DNA from: Gayadomonas joobiniege G7
GTDB taxonomy: Bacteria; Pseudomonadota; Gammaproteobacteria; Enterobacterales; Alteromonadaceae
DNA: 64,000 bases
Reading direction: 5' to 3'
NCBI RefSeq assembly: GCF_000300815.1
Contig: NZ_AMRX01000001.1
Span: 1-64,000, forward strand
Part shown: positions 49,050 to 57,761 of the stretch, piece by piece
Layout of the letters: every line of letters starts with the position of its first letter
Position numbering within the stretch: the first letter of the stretch is position 1
Made by a program: the position numbers and the translations under genes
Notes under the pieces: model-generated
What the model saw: the letters and a program-made list of their open reading frames with translations, nothing else
What the model was told of the DNA's origin: nothing
Database searches by the model: none

Positions 49050-49376
49050 ATGCTTGTTTTTGTTACGTCAAGCGGCGGACAAATTCAAGCTCAAGAAGCA
49101 GATATCCAGCAATGCATACGTTACCAGCCGGTCACCACCGTCTGCCATCATGCAATGATACGCTCAATAGAAACTGACGATAAGTCTATTAAAAACAAAG
49201 CACTTTGCATTTGTTTGAGTGACCTACCAAAAAGTTTGCAAAAAAACCAGCTTGATAAAAGTCAATTGTCAGCGGGTCATCAGCAAGTGCTTTTTTCACT
49301 ACAACAAAAATATCAAATTAATTCGGATGATTTAATTGAACTAATTACAGGGCAACCGAGCCTTCAGTTAAAATAA
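49050..49376 (+). CDS. Small exported protein of unknown function
   Basis: 108 aa from ATG 49050, family not recognised. The N-terminal hydrophobic stretch (LFGMLVFVTSSGGQIQAQ) looks like a signal peptide, but this ATG cuts off its basic part; a TTG at 49008 would give SLFNSKYRLFGMLVF, a better leader, overlapping the glgA end. The mature part has four Cys (IQQC, TTVC, ALCIC) in a pattern that could form disulfides, and ends in Gln/Leu-rich helices. It follows glgA closely and may be read with it. Its 3' end overlaps the DUF3293 gene by 32 bp. Confidence 0.55.
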   Translation: MLVFVTSSGGQIQAQEADIQQCIRYQPVTTVCHHAMIRSIETDDKSIKNKALCICLSDLPKSLQKNQLDKSQLSAGHQQVLFSLQQKYQINSDDLIELITGQPSLQLK

Positions 49377-49758
49377 CACGCTGTGAAAAACTTCCTAAAC
49401 ATATTTCTTGTTGTTGCATTTGGCAAGGTGTTAAATAAAGCTGGTTCGCTTCAACCCAATAAATAGCATTTTGCTGATAGCGATTTCCTAACTCGATGGC
49501 GGCTGATTTATCCATGGCGACCAGCCAACTAGGCTCACTATGAGTTCGATTCGGATCACAGCCGACAATGCGTCGGTACGGCACATTTAAACTGTCTATG
49601 TCTTTTAACAGGGTTTTGTCTAACATTCGGTTGTGGCCATTAGATAACAGCTCACCACGGGGATTATACGCGGTAATAATCGCCAAACTAAGTTGCTCTG
49701 AAACTGATTGCTCTAGCTCAAAAACCACATTTTGATACTTTTGCCACAAGGAAGCCAT
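49345..49758 (-). CDS. DUF3293 domain protein
   Basis: 137 aa. The pattern LAIITAYNPRGELLSNGHN, GCDPNRTHSEPSWLV, LGNRYQQNAIYWVE and LYLTPC fits DUF3293, a small cytoplasmic family of unknown function found across gammaproteobacteria. I chose ATG 49758 because AAAGGA lies seven bases upstream; an in-frame TTG 36 codons earlier has no such signal. It overlaps the 3' end of the exported protein gene, tail to tail. Confidence 0.82.
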   Translation of the reverse strand: MASLWQKYQNVVFELEQSVSEQLSLAIITAYNPRGELLSNGHNRMLDKTLLKDIDSLNVPYRRIVGCDPNRTHSEPSWLVAMDKSAAIELGNRYQQNAIYWVEANQLYLTPCQMQQQEICLGSFSQRVILTEGSVAL

Positions 49759-50023
49759 CCTAAAGTCCTTTGGTTGTCTGTTGAAATAGACGCATGGAAC
49801 ATCTGATTGGACCATGATTGCAAAAAATTGCTGAGATAATGTAGCTTTTGTCAGCTTCGTAGGCAAGCTTATTTTTTAATCAATTTGCGTAATTTAAGTA
49901 AGAAAAATTGTCTAAAAAACCCTCTTTTAAAAAAAAACAGCCTAAAACTGAAATTTTTTTACGTTGGGACTTGAAAAATGTTAAAAAAAACACGAAATTG
50001 GTCATGAAACCAAAACGTTTACA

Positions 50024-50052
50024 TTGAGTCTTGTATGATGAATAACTATAAT
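50024..50052 (+). promoter_or_regulatory. Candidate arcA promoter
   Basis: TTGAGT (50024-50029), 17-bp spacer and perfect TATAAT (50047-50052), 64 bp before arcA. The 49759-50115 interval is otherwise only A/T-rich DNA with several A- and T-tracts, and no further gene is seen in it. Confidence 0.7.
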
Positions 50053-50115
50053 CAAACGTAATTTGTTAAATACTCAATTTTTCGTCCTTTTAACTAACAA
50101 AAGAATCCTAAGCCA

Positions 50116-50826
50116 ATGCAAACACATAATATTTTAATTGTCGAAGACGAAGCCGTCACACGCAACACTCTAGTGAGTCTATTTGAAGCCGAAGGCTATC
50201 AAGTTTTTTCCGCCGAAGACGGTGAAGAAATGCATACTATCCTGAAAAACAACGAGATTAATTTGGTTGTTATGGATATCAACTTACCGGGTAAAAACGG
50301 ATTAATGTTAGCGCGTGAATTGCGTGATAATAAAAACATGGGCCTTATTTTCTTAACTGGCCGTGACAATGATGTTGACCGTATTTTAGGTTTAGAAATT
50401 GGTGCTGATGATTATTTGGTTAAACCCTTTAACCCACGTGAATTAACTATTCGCGCGCGTAATCTGATGAATCGTACTCAAACTGCACCGAATGAGCCAG
50501 TTGAAGCCGTGAGCGAATACAAATTTAATGGCTGGGTACTAGACTGTGACAGCCGCTCTTTAGTTTCACCTCAAGGTGAAGCAACCAGATTACCTAAGAG
50601 TGAATATCGTGCACTTAAGTTATTGTTAGATAACCCAGGTAAGATATTAACACGTGAGCAATTAATTAAAGAAATGACAGGGCGTGAATTAAAGCCTAAT
50701 GACCGTACTGTAGATGTGACTATCCGTCGCCTCCGCAAGCACTTTGAAGCGTTACCAGACACGCCTGAAATCATCTCAACCATTCACGGCGAAGGCTATC
50801 GCTTTTGCGGTGAAATTGACGAGTGA
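50116..50826 (+). CDS. arcA: Response regulator ArcA
   Basis: 236 aa. OmpR-type regulator that reshapes respiration genes under low oxygen when phosphorylated by ArcB. The receiver (1-120) has [16 protein letters not shown], the phospho-Asp in [12 protein letters not shown] (Asp54) and [15 protein letters not shown]; the winged-helix domain (about 135-232) ends [16 protein letters not shown] and IHGEGYRF. Sequence is very close to E. coli ArcA along the receiver. Its partner arcB is next door in opposite orientation; the two share a terminator. Confidence 0.97.
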   Translation: MQTHNILIVEDEAVTRNTLVSLFEAEGYQVFSAEDGEEMHTILKNNEINLVVMDINLPGKNGLMLARELRDNKNMGLIFLTGRDNDVDRILGLEIGADDYLVKPFNPRELTIRARNLMNRTQTAPNEPVEAVSEYKFNGWVLDCDSRSLVSPQGEATRLPKSEYRALKLLLDNPGKILTREQLIKEMTGRELKPNDRTVDVTIRRLRKHFEALPDTPEIISTIHGEGYRFCGEIDE

Positions 50827-50852
50827 TTTTAGGTCATTAATTTAGGGTTCGC

Positions 50853-50876
50853 AAAAGCAGCCTAACGGCTGCTTTT
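50853..50876. terminator. Bidirectional terminator between arcA and arcB
   Basis: AAAAGCAGCC-TAAC-GGCTGCTTTT, a perfect 10-bp stem with A and T tails on either side. It sits between the converging stop codons, so it can stop transcripts from both genes. Confidence 0.88.
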
Positions 50877-50879
50877 CCC

Positions 50880-53231
50880 TTACTGCTTAGCGCAAGCCAA
50901 CCAATTTTTTAACTCCTTCAAATCAGCTTCTACAGCATGTTTTAACTGTTCCACTCTATCATCTAAGTTTTCCCACCAGGCTGGTGTATCTGTCAGCTGA
51001 ATTTGATTAGCAATCGACTGCATGTGTTTTAGCCCCATTGAAGCCGCTGCACCCTTGATTTTATGTGCTTGTTTGCCAATTTCTTCTTTATCTTTAGCAC
51101 ACAAGTTCGACTCTAAAATCATCATATACTCGTCGATCAGATTTTCAAATAAAGCCAAGTTTTGCATCAACTGGTCATGACCTATAGTATCTATCATCTG
51201 AATTAAAAAGTCGGTGTCTAACAACTCACTCATGCAATCGTCTAACGACGCTCTATCCGTTTGCAGTGCTTGCTGACTGGTTTCTAACGAATTGTTTTGT
51301 TCAAACAAACGATTAAAAACTTTGTTCACACTTTCCATTTTAATCGGTTTTGCGATCACATCAGTCAGCCCTTTATTTAAGTAGTCTTCTCGGGTTTTTA
51401 TTACATTAGCCGTTAATGCAACAACTGGTGGTAGCGATAGCTGTTCATCTTGCCACTGTTTAAGTACATCAAAACCAGTCATGTCGGGCAATTGAATATC
51501 CAGCAGGACAATATCAAATTTACCAACTTTAAAGCTATCAATTGCCTGCTGACCTGATTTAGCAACCACAACACTGTGACCTAATTTTTTTAAGATAGAA
51601 TTGGCAACTACTATGTTGAGCTCAACATCTTCCACCAATAAAATAGACAGACCGTTGACATTAGACTCTGTGATCTGATCTTGTGGTGGCTCTACCAGAT
51701 CAAGTTTGAGTGAGACTGAAAAGCTACTACCCTCGTTAATCTCACTATGCACTTCAATTTGACCACCCATAGAGTCGATTAGAATTTTAGAGATTGCCAA
51801 GCCTATCCCTGTCCCTGTACCAGCACGTACTTCTTCTCGGTCAACTTGGTAATACATGGTAAAGATATTATCAATTTCTTCTTCTGGTATACCAATACCA
51901 CTGTCAATAATTTCAAAATCTACCCAAGCAAATGAATTACGAATATGGCATTCAACGTTAAATTCGACATCACCTTTTAAGGTAAATTTCACAGCATTCG
52001 CCAGTAAATTCCATAAAACTTGCCGTAAGCGCGTGGGATCTGCACTGACCCAAGTTTGCTCTGGAATATTCGAAGAAAAATTAAAATTAAGGTGTTTTTG
52101 CTCGGCCATTAAGCTTGCAACACTATTGAGCTCAAATGCAAAACCTGACAGCTCAACCGGCTCCGGATTAATAGTAAGCTTTTTCCGCTCTATTTTATCC
52201 AAGTCGATAATATCATTAAAAATATTACCCAAGGTAACCGCACAAGCAAAAATCGTATTTACATGGTTGTGCTGTTCAGCTGTCAATTTAGAGTCTTTTA
52301 AAATTCGGCTGATACCAACAATACCATTAAGTGGAGTACGTAGTTCGTGACTGATCGTTGAAATGAATGAAGTTTTATCTCTACTGGCTTTTTCCAATGC
52401 TTCTTGAGCTTTTTGTTTTTCCATGATGTCACGGCCAAAACCCAACAATCCAATCCGTTTACCTTCCTGATTAAAAAATGGCACCTTTTTAATCAAAAAT
52501 AATTTTTTGTCACCATTTGGGTAAGTTAACCACATATCATAGGTTAAACTTGCATTCGTAGCCAGCACCTCACGATCTGAGGCAACGACCTTTTCTGCGA
52601 TCTCTTCTGAGTACACTTCCCAAGGTGTTAAACCCACCATTTCTTCTTCAGTTTTACCGGTTAATTCTTCAAACGAACGGTTGCATCCTGAAAAGCGACC
52701 ACTTTCATCACGGTAGTAGATAATATCAGGCGAGCAATCGAAACATGAACGTAATAACACCGACTGATCATATAAATTTTGTTGCGTTTTCTGACGTTCT
52801 TCAATTTGCTGTTTGAGTAACCGAATGGCTTCCTCGCGTTGTAATTCCGCTCTTTTTCGTTCTTCTATCTCAAAGTTTAGTTTTTGTATATTTTGCCGTA
52901 AATTTAACGCAGAAGCTTTATCTTGTTTGCGTAGCGCTTCAAGTTGATCAATGACTTGGGTGAGATGTTCGCGTGAACGTTCAAGACGGCGTACCAGCTC
53001 CGAAATAAAATAAAGTACCCAAGGCATAGTCAATAAAGTCAACAGCACAGGATCAACATAATCACGTATATCGATTTGTCCGTATAAGAGATAGTTTAAA
53101 ATAGTGACTTCAGCTATGGTTAAGCTCATCCCCAAAGCTAAAATAACTAAACTGACCCTGACGGTGCCAAAACGATTCACCATACGCGCAACACGCTCTG
53201 GCCAAGATAACTTTGCTGATTTTTTTAACAT
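50880..53231 (-). CDS. arcB: Aerobic respiration control sensor ArcB
   Basis: 783 aa. Tripartite membrane sensor kinase for quinone redox state. Two N-terminal helices (about 27-48 and 60-80), a coiled-coil linker (about 85-155), a PAS domain (about 160-275), the His box FISTISHELRTPLNGIVG, an ATPase domain (GTGTGIGLAISKIL), a receiver (IVLLDIQLPDMTG) and a C-terminal HPt domain (QAHKIKGAAASMGLKH). The E. coli redox Cys180 has a counterpart at Cys183 (FSGCNRSFEELTG), but the Cys241 position reads KKLFLIKK without Cys; two extra Cys (163, 166) occur just before PAS. It lies downstream of tuf with only 36 bp after the tuf terminator and no clear own promoter. Confidence 0.96.
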   Translation of the reverse strand: MLKKSAKLSWPERVARMVNRFGTVRVSLVILALGMSLTIAEVTILNYLLYGQIDIRDYVDPVLLTLLTMPWVLYFISELVRRLERSREHLTQVIDQLEALRKQDKASALNLRQNIQKLNFEIEERKRAELQREEAIRLLKQQIEERQKTQQNLYDQSVLLRSCFDCSPDIIYYRDESGRFSGCNRSFEELTGKTEEEMVGLTPWEVYSEEIAEKVVASDREVLATNASLTYDMWLTYPNGDKKLFLIKKVPFFNQEGKRIGLLGFGRDIMEKQKAQEALEKASRDKTSFISTISHELRTPLNGIVGISRILKDSKLTAEQHNHVNTIFACAVTLGNIFNDIIDLDKIERKKLTINPEPVELSGFAFELNSVASLMAEQKHLNFNFSSNIPEQTWVSADPTRLRQVLWNLLANAVKFTLKGDVEFNVECHIRNSFAWVDFEIIDSGIGIPEEEIDNIFTMYYQVDREEVRAGTGTGIGLAISKILIDSMGGQIEVHSEINEGSSFSVSLKLDLVEPPQDQITESNVNGLSILLVEDVELNIVVANSILKKLGHSVVVAKSGQQAIDSFKVGKFDIVLLDIQLPDMTGFDVLKQWQDEQLSLPPVVALTANVIKTREDYLNKGLTDVIAKPIKMESVNKVFNRLFEQNNSLETSQQALQTDRASLDDCMSELLDTDFLIQMIDTIGHDQLMQNLALFENLIDEYMMILESNLCAKDKEEIGKQAHKIKGAAASMGLKHMQSIANQIQLTDTPAWWENLDDRVEQLKHAVEADLKELKNWLACAKQ

Positions 53232-53266
53232 GTGTTTCTCGCTACGCAGATATTCGGCTTATAAAC

Positions 53267-53294
53267 AAAAAAGGCGCCAATCGGCGCCCTTTTA
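53267..53294 (-). terminator. Terminator after tuf
   Basis: GGGCGCC-GATT-GGCGCC stem followed by TTTTTTG on the minus strand, about 27 bp past the tuf stop. It ends the str operon and lies 36 bp before the arcB start. Confidence 0.88.
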
Positions 53295-53298
53295 AGCA

Positions 53299-53325
53299 AT
53301 TAATCTAAATTAGATTTAGATTAAT
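53299..53325 (-). repeat. AT-rich 27-bp inverted repeat across the tuf stop codon
   Basis: ATTAATCTAAA-TTAGA-TTTAGATTAAT, perfect 11-bp arms. It includes the tuf stop codon (53321-53323) and precedes the terminator, so the transcript could fold an extra hairpin there. Confidence 0.7.
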
Positions 53326-54505
53326 CCATGATTTTAGCAACAACACCAGCACCAACTGTACGGCCACCTTCACGGATAGCGAAGCGTAAACCTTCGTCCA
53401 TCGCGATTGGCGCAATCAGTTCTACTACCATTTTGATGTTATCACCTGGCATTACCATTTCTACACCTTCCGGTAATTCAACTGCACCTGTTACGTCAGT
53501 TGTACGGAAGTAGAATTGTGGACGGTAACCTTTAAAGAAAGGAGTATGACGACCACCTTCTTCTTTTGATAATACATAAACTTCTGATTCAAACTTAGTG
53601 TGTGGCGTGATTGAACCAGGCTTACATAATACTTGACCACGCTCTACGTCGTCACGCTTAGTACCACGTAATAATGCACCAATGTTCTCACCTGCACGAC
53701 CTTCGTCAAGCAGTTTACGGAACATTTCTACACCTGTACAAGTCGTCTTCTGAGTATCTTTCATACCAACGATTTCGATCTCGTCACCTACGTTGATGAT
53801 CCCACGCTCTACACGACCTGTGACTACTGTACCACGGCCTGAGATTGAGAATACATCTTCTACTGGCATCAAGAAAGGCTTATCGATGTCACGCTCTGGC
53901 TCTGGAATGTATGAATCTAAAGCTTCGCCTAATTCTACAATTTTAGCTTCCCACTGCTCATCGCCTTCTAAAGCTTTTAACGCTGAACCTTGGATTAATG
54001 GTAAATCATCACCTGGGAAGTCGTACTCTGAAAGTAACTCACGTACTTCCATTTCTACTAATTCTAACAATTCTTCGTCATCTACCATGTCACATTTGTT
54101 CATGAATACGATGATATAAGGTACACCGACCTGACGTGATAACAAGATGTGCTCACGTGTTTGTGGCATAGGACCATCTGCAGCTGATACTACTAAGATA
54201 GCACCATCCATTTGCGCAGCACCTGTGATCATGTTTTTAACATAGTCAGCGTGTCCTGGGCAATCTACGTGCGCGTAGTGACGTGATGGTGTGTCATATT
54301 CTACGTGTGAAGTAGAAATTGTAATACCACGCTCACGCTCTTCTGGCGCATTATCGATTGATGCGAAATCTTTAGCTTCACCACCGTGTACTTTTGCAAG
54401 TACAGTTGTGATTGCTGCTGTTAAAGTTGTTTTACCATGGTCAACGTGACCGATGGTGCCTACGTTAACGTGCGGTTTAGTACGTTCAAATTTTGCTTTA
54501 GCCAC
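53321..54505 (-). CDS. tuf: Elongation factor Tu
   Basis: 394 aa. Delivers aminoacyl-tRNA to the ribosome with GTP. GTPase motifs [17 protein letters not shown] (about 16-32), [12 protein letters not shown] and [10 protein letters not shown]; domain [23 protein letters not shown]; domain III end [14 protein letters not shown]. The start is GTG 54505, which gives the standard [16 protein letters not shown]-terminus with AAGG nine bases upstream; a TTG two codons earlier is too close to the ribosome binding site. Last gene of the str operon, 53 bp after fusA. A second tuf copy elsewhere is common but not visible here. Confidence 0.98.
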   Translation of the reverse strand: MAKAKFERTKPHVNVGTIGHVDHGKTTLTAAITTVLAKVHGGEAKDFASIDNAPEERERGITISTSHVEYDTPSRHYAHVDCPGHADYVKNMITGAAQMDGAILVVSAADGPMPQTREHILLSRQVGVPYIIVFMNKCDMVDDEELLELVEMEVRELLSEYDFPGDDLPLIQGSALKALEGDEQWEAKIVELGEALDSYIPEPERDIDKPFLMPVEDVFSISGRGTVVTGRVERGIINVGDEIEIVGMKDTQKTTCTGVEMFRKLLDEGRAGENIGALLRGTKRDDVERGQVLCKPGSITPHTKFESEVYVLSKEEGGRHTPFFKGYRPQFYFRTTDVTGAVELPEGVEMVMPGDNIKMVVELIAPIAMDEGLRFAIREGGRTVGAGVVAKIMD

Positions 54506-54558
54506 TTTCAATTACCTTTTTATCTGACGGCCTCAAAGGAGGCCTATCCTAACAATTA

Positions 54559-56655
54559 TTAATTACGTGATTCAATAATTTGATCAGTAATATTTTTAGG
54601 AGCCTCACCGTAGTTCAGGAACTCCATTGAGTAAGATGCACGACCTTGAGTCTGCGAACGCAGATCAGTTGCGTACCCAAACATTTCAGCCAGTGGTACT
54701 TTAGCGTTTACTAGCTTAATGCCGCCAGGGCCATCTTCCATCCCGTCAATCATACCACGACGACGGTTTAGATCACCTACTACATCCCCCATAAACTCCT
54801 CAGGAGTTGTTACTTCAACCTTCATTACTGGTTCAAGTATAACAGGGTTTGCTTCAGCTGAGCCTTTTTTGAAGCCCATTGACCCGGCAATTTTAAACGC
54901 CATTTCGTTAGAGTCAACATCATGATAAGAACCATCAAATAATGTGACTTTAACGTCCAGAACAGGATAACCCGCCAGTACACCTGACCGCATCTGCTCC
55001 TGGATACCTTTATCCACCGCAGGAATATATTCTTTGGGTACAACACCGCCAACGATATCATTGACGAATTCGTAACCTGCACCTTCTTCCTGAGGCTCAA
55101 TTTTAAGCCAGACATGACCGTATTGACCACGACCACCTGACTGACGAACGAACTTACCCTCTACTTCAACAGTAGAACGTATCGTTTCTCGGTAAGCCAC
55201 TTGTGGTTTACCGACGTTCGCTTCTACTTTAAATTCTCGGCGCATCCGGTCAACAATAATGTCAAGGTGCAGTTCACCCATACCTGATATAATTGTTTGC
55301 CCAGATTCATCATCCGTTTCAACTCGAAAAGAAGGATCTTCTGCTGCAAGTTTGCCTAACGCTATGCCCATTTTTTCTTGATCGGCTTTCGTTTTAGGCT
55401 CTACCGCGACTGAAATAACCGGATCCGGAAATTCCATGCGTTCCAATGTGATAATTGCTTCTGGGTCACATAAAGTATCGCCAGTAGTAACATCTTTTAG
55501 ACCGATCGCAGCAGCTATATCGCCCGCACGCACTTCTTTAAGCTCTTCACGTTTATTGGAGTGCATTTGCACAATTCGACCAAAACGTTCTTTGTTGCTT
55601 TTAACTGGATTAAATGAAGCGTCACCAGTTTTCACAACACCCGAATAAACTCGGAAAAAAGTTAAAGTCCCAACAAACGGGTCAGTCGCAATTTTAAATG
55701 CGAGCGCTGCAAATGGCTCGTCATCATCTGACTTACGTACGCCAGTACTTTCATCCGGGTTAATCCCTTCAATTGGCGGCACATCAACAGGTGATGGCAT
55801 AAAGTCGATGACAGCATCCAATACTGCTTGAACACCTTTATTTTTGAACGCTGAACCACAAGTACATAAAACAATTTCGTTATTTAGGGTGCGCTGGCGC
55901 AAAGCTGATTTGATCTCAGCTTCACTCAACTCTTCACCTTCTAAATACTTGTCCATGAGCTCTTCGTTTGCTTCAGCAGCGGCTTCGATCATTTTCTCGC
56001 GCCACTCTTGGCATTCATCAACCATGTCAGCTGGAATTTCTTCGTACGAGAAGGTCATTCCTCGATCTTCTTCATTCCAGTTAATGTACTTCATTTTTAG
56101 CAGATCGACTACACCGGTGAAGTCGTCTTCTGCGCCAACAGGTAACTGAATAGGAACAGGGGTTGCGTTCAGGCGTTTTTCAATTTGGCGCACAACCGCT
56201 AAAAAGTCAGCGCCTGTACGGTCCATTTTATTGACAAAAACCATTCGCGGTACATGGTATTTATCAGCCTGACGCCAAACGGTTTCAGACTGAGGCTGCA
56301 CGCCTGACGAGGCACAAAAAACAACCACAGCACCATCTAATACCCGCAGTGAACGCTCAACTTCAATCGTAAAGTCAACGTGTCCTGGTGTATCTATGAT
56401 GTTTATTCTGTGCTCATCATATTGTGCATCCATACCACGCCAAAACGTAGTGGTTGCAGCCGATGTAATAGTAATACCACGTTCCTGTTCTTGTTCCATC
56501 CAGTCCATGGTTGCAGCACCATCGTGAACTTCACCAATTTTATGGCTAAGTCCGGTATAAAAAAGTACACGCTCAGTTGTCGTGGTTTTACCCGCGTCAA
56601 CGTGTGCACATATACCTATATTCCGATAGCGCTCAATTGGTGTTTTACGAGCCAC
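54559..56655 (-). CDS. fusA: Elongation factor G
   Basis: 698 aa. GTPase that moves tRNAs and mRNA after peptide bond formation and helps recycle ribosomes. G-motifs: [21 protein letters not shown] (about 13-33), [21 protein letters not shown] and [13 protein letters not shown]. Domain IV has [17 protein letters not shown]-like [13 protein letters not shown], and the C-terminus [16 protein letters not shown] is typical. GTG start at 56655 with AGAGG upstream; 27 bp after rpsG. Confidence 0.97.
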   Translation of the reverse strand: MARKTPIERYRNIGICAHVDAGKTTTTERVLFYTGLSHKIGEVHDGAATMDWMEQEQERGITITSAATTTFWRGMDAQYDEHRINIIDTPGHVDFTIEVERSLRVLDGAVVVFCASSGVQPQSETVWRQADKYHVPRMVFVNKMDRTGADFLAVVRQIEKRLNATPVPIQLPVGAEDDFTGVVDLLKMKYINWNEEDRGMTFSYEEIPADMVDECQEWREKMIEAAAEANEELMDKYLEGEELSEAEIKSALRQRTLNNEIVLCTCGSAFKNKGVQAVLDAVIDFMPSPVDVPPIEGINPDESTGVRKSDDDEPFAALAFKIATDPFVGTLTFFRVYSGVVKTGDASFNPVKSNKERFGRIVQMHSNKREELKEVRAGDIAAAIGLKDVTTGDTLCDPEAIITLERMEFPDPVISVAVEPKTKADQEKMGIALGKLAAEDPSFRVETDDESGQTIISGMGELHLDIIVDRMRREFKVEANVGKPQVAYRETIRSTVEVEGKFVRQSGGRGQYGHVWLKIEPQEEGAGYEFVNDIVGGVVPKEYIPAVDKGIQEQMRSGVLAGYPVLDVKVTLFDGSYHDVDSNEMAFKIAGSMGFKKGSAEANPVILEPVMKVEVTTPEEFMGDVVGDLNRRRGMIDGMEDGPGGIKLVNAKVPLAEMFGYATDLRSQTQGRASYSMEFLNYGEAPKNITDQIIESRN

Positions 56656-56682
56656 AATATATATCCTCTTAGTTCGAACTGA

Positions 56683-57153
56683 TTACCAACGGTAGTGAGC
56701 GAACGCTTTGTTGGCTTCTGCCATACGGTGAACATCTTCACGCTTCTTAACAGCAGTACCTTTATTTTCAGACGCATCTAATATTTCAGCGGCCAGACGC
56801 AGGGCCATAGATTTTTCACCACGCTTACGAGCAGCTTCAACCAACCAACGCATACCTAATGTATTACGACGAACTGGACGTACTTCTACTGGAACTTGGT
56901 AAGTAGAACCACCTACACGGCGAGATTTAACCTCAACCGCTGGACGAACATTGTCCAGAGCGGCTTCAAATACGTCTAAGTGCTCTTTGCTAGACTTTTC
57001 AGCCGCCGCATCTAATGCACCGTATACGATTTTTTCAGCTGTTGATTTTTTGCCGTCTAACATAACGACATTTACGAATTTTGCTAATAGTTCACTATTG
57101 AACTTAGGATCAGGCAGAATTTTACGCTGACCTATGACTCTTCTTCTTGGCAT
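56683..57153 (-). CDS. rpsG: 30S ribosomal protein S7
   Basis: 156 aa. Nucleates assembly of the 30S head by binding 16S rRNA and contacts the E-site. [28 protein letters not shown] and [26 protein letters not shown] are hallmark segments. GGAG precedes ATG 57153. In E. coli S7 represses its own operon by binding the rpsL-rpsG gap; the 77-bp gap here (57154-57230) could carry a similar structure, not verified. Confidence 0.98.
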   Translation of the reverse strand: MPRRRVIGQRKILPDPKFNSELLAKFVNVVMLDGKKSTAEKIVYGALDAAAEKSSKEHLDVFEAALDNVRPAVEVKSRRVGGSTYQVPVEVRPVRRNTLGMRWLVEAARKRGEKSMALRLAAEILDASENKGTAVKKREDVHRMAEANKAFAHYRW

Positions 57154-57230
57154 TTTAATTACTCCAATTTTTCAGGGATCACCCAAAACTAAAAATTTAC
57201 TTGCTTGGCCTTACTCGGATCGGAGAACCG

Positions 57231-57605
57231 TTAAGCCTTAGGTCTCTTGGCACCGTACTTAGAACGGCCCTGCTTGCGGTTATTTACGCCTGCGCAGTCC
57301 AAAGAACCACGAACAGTGTGATAACGCACACCTGGTAAATCTTTTACACGACCACCACGAATCAGAACAACACTGTGCTCTTGTAAGTTGTGGCCTTCTC
57401 CACCAATGTATGAAGATACTTCATAACCATTGGTTAAACGTACACGACAAACTTTACGTAATGCCGAGTTTGGTTTTTTTGGTGTTGTCGTATAAACACG
57501 AGTACAAACACCACGTCGCTGTGGACAAGCTTCTAATGCAGGTACGTTGCTTTTAGCAACCTGCTTTACGCGAGGCTTGCGCACGAGCTGGTTAATAGTT
57601 GCCAT
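57231..57605 (-). CDS. rpsL: 30S ribosomal protein S12
   Basis: 124 aa. Monitors codon-anticodon pairing in the decoding centre and is the streptomycin-resistance locus. Conserved [21 protein letters not shown] contains Lys43 (in TPKKPNS) and [14 protein letters not shown] contains Lys88; both are wild type, so no streptomycin-resistance substitution is visible at these positions. It is first in the str operon, with its promoter at 57675-57703. Confidence 0.98.
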   Translation of the reverse strand: MATINQLVRKPRVKQVAKSNVPALEACPQRRGVCTRVYTTTPKKPNSALRKVCRVRLTNGYEVSSYIGGEGHNLQEHSVVLIRGGRVKDLPGVRYHTVRGSLDCAGVNNRKQGRSKYGAKRPKA

Positions 57606-57640
57606 TAACTGCTCCTAAAATATTAATTAGCGTTAAAATG

Positions 57641-57673
57641 AAAAATCCGCGCCTCTATGACTAGAGGCCGCGG
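57641..57673 (-). terminator. rpoC terminator overlapping the str-operon start site
   Basis: Stem CCGCGGCCTCTA-GTCA-TAGAGGCGCGG (one bulged G), followed by ATTTTTCATTTT on the minus strand. It ends transcripts from rpoBC. The -10 of the str promoter lies immediately upstream (57675-57680), so its predicted start point (about 57668) falls inside the left arm. Confidence 0.8.
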
Positions 57674-57674
57674 A

Positions 57675-57703
57675 ATTTTAATGGTCAAGTAATGAACTGT
57701 CAA
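57675..57703 (-). promoter_or_regulatory. str operon promoter (rpsL-rpsG-fusA-tuf)
   Basis: Perfect TTGACA (57698-57703), 17-bp spacer and TAAAAT (57675-57680) on the minus strand, 70 bp before rpsL. A further imperfect dyad GCAGCC...GGCTGC (57713-57740) lies upstream of the -35. Confidence 0.85.
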
Positions 57704-57761
57704 TGGTAACACGCAGCCTAAAGGTGATTATCTCGGCTGCATGCGACATTTTTATGACATT

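Noticed and set aside
57713-57740. GCAGCC...GGCTGC dyad between rpoC and the str promoter as a second rpoC terminator
   Set aside because: The loop is 16 nt and no T-run follows on the minus strand, so it is unlikely to terminate; the 57641-57673 hairpin is better.
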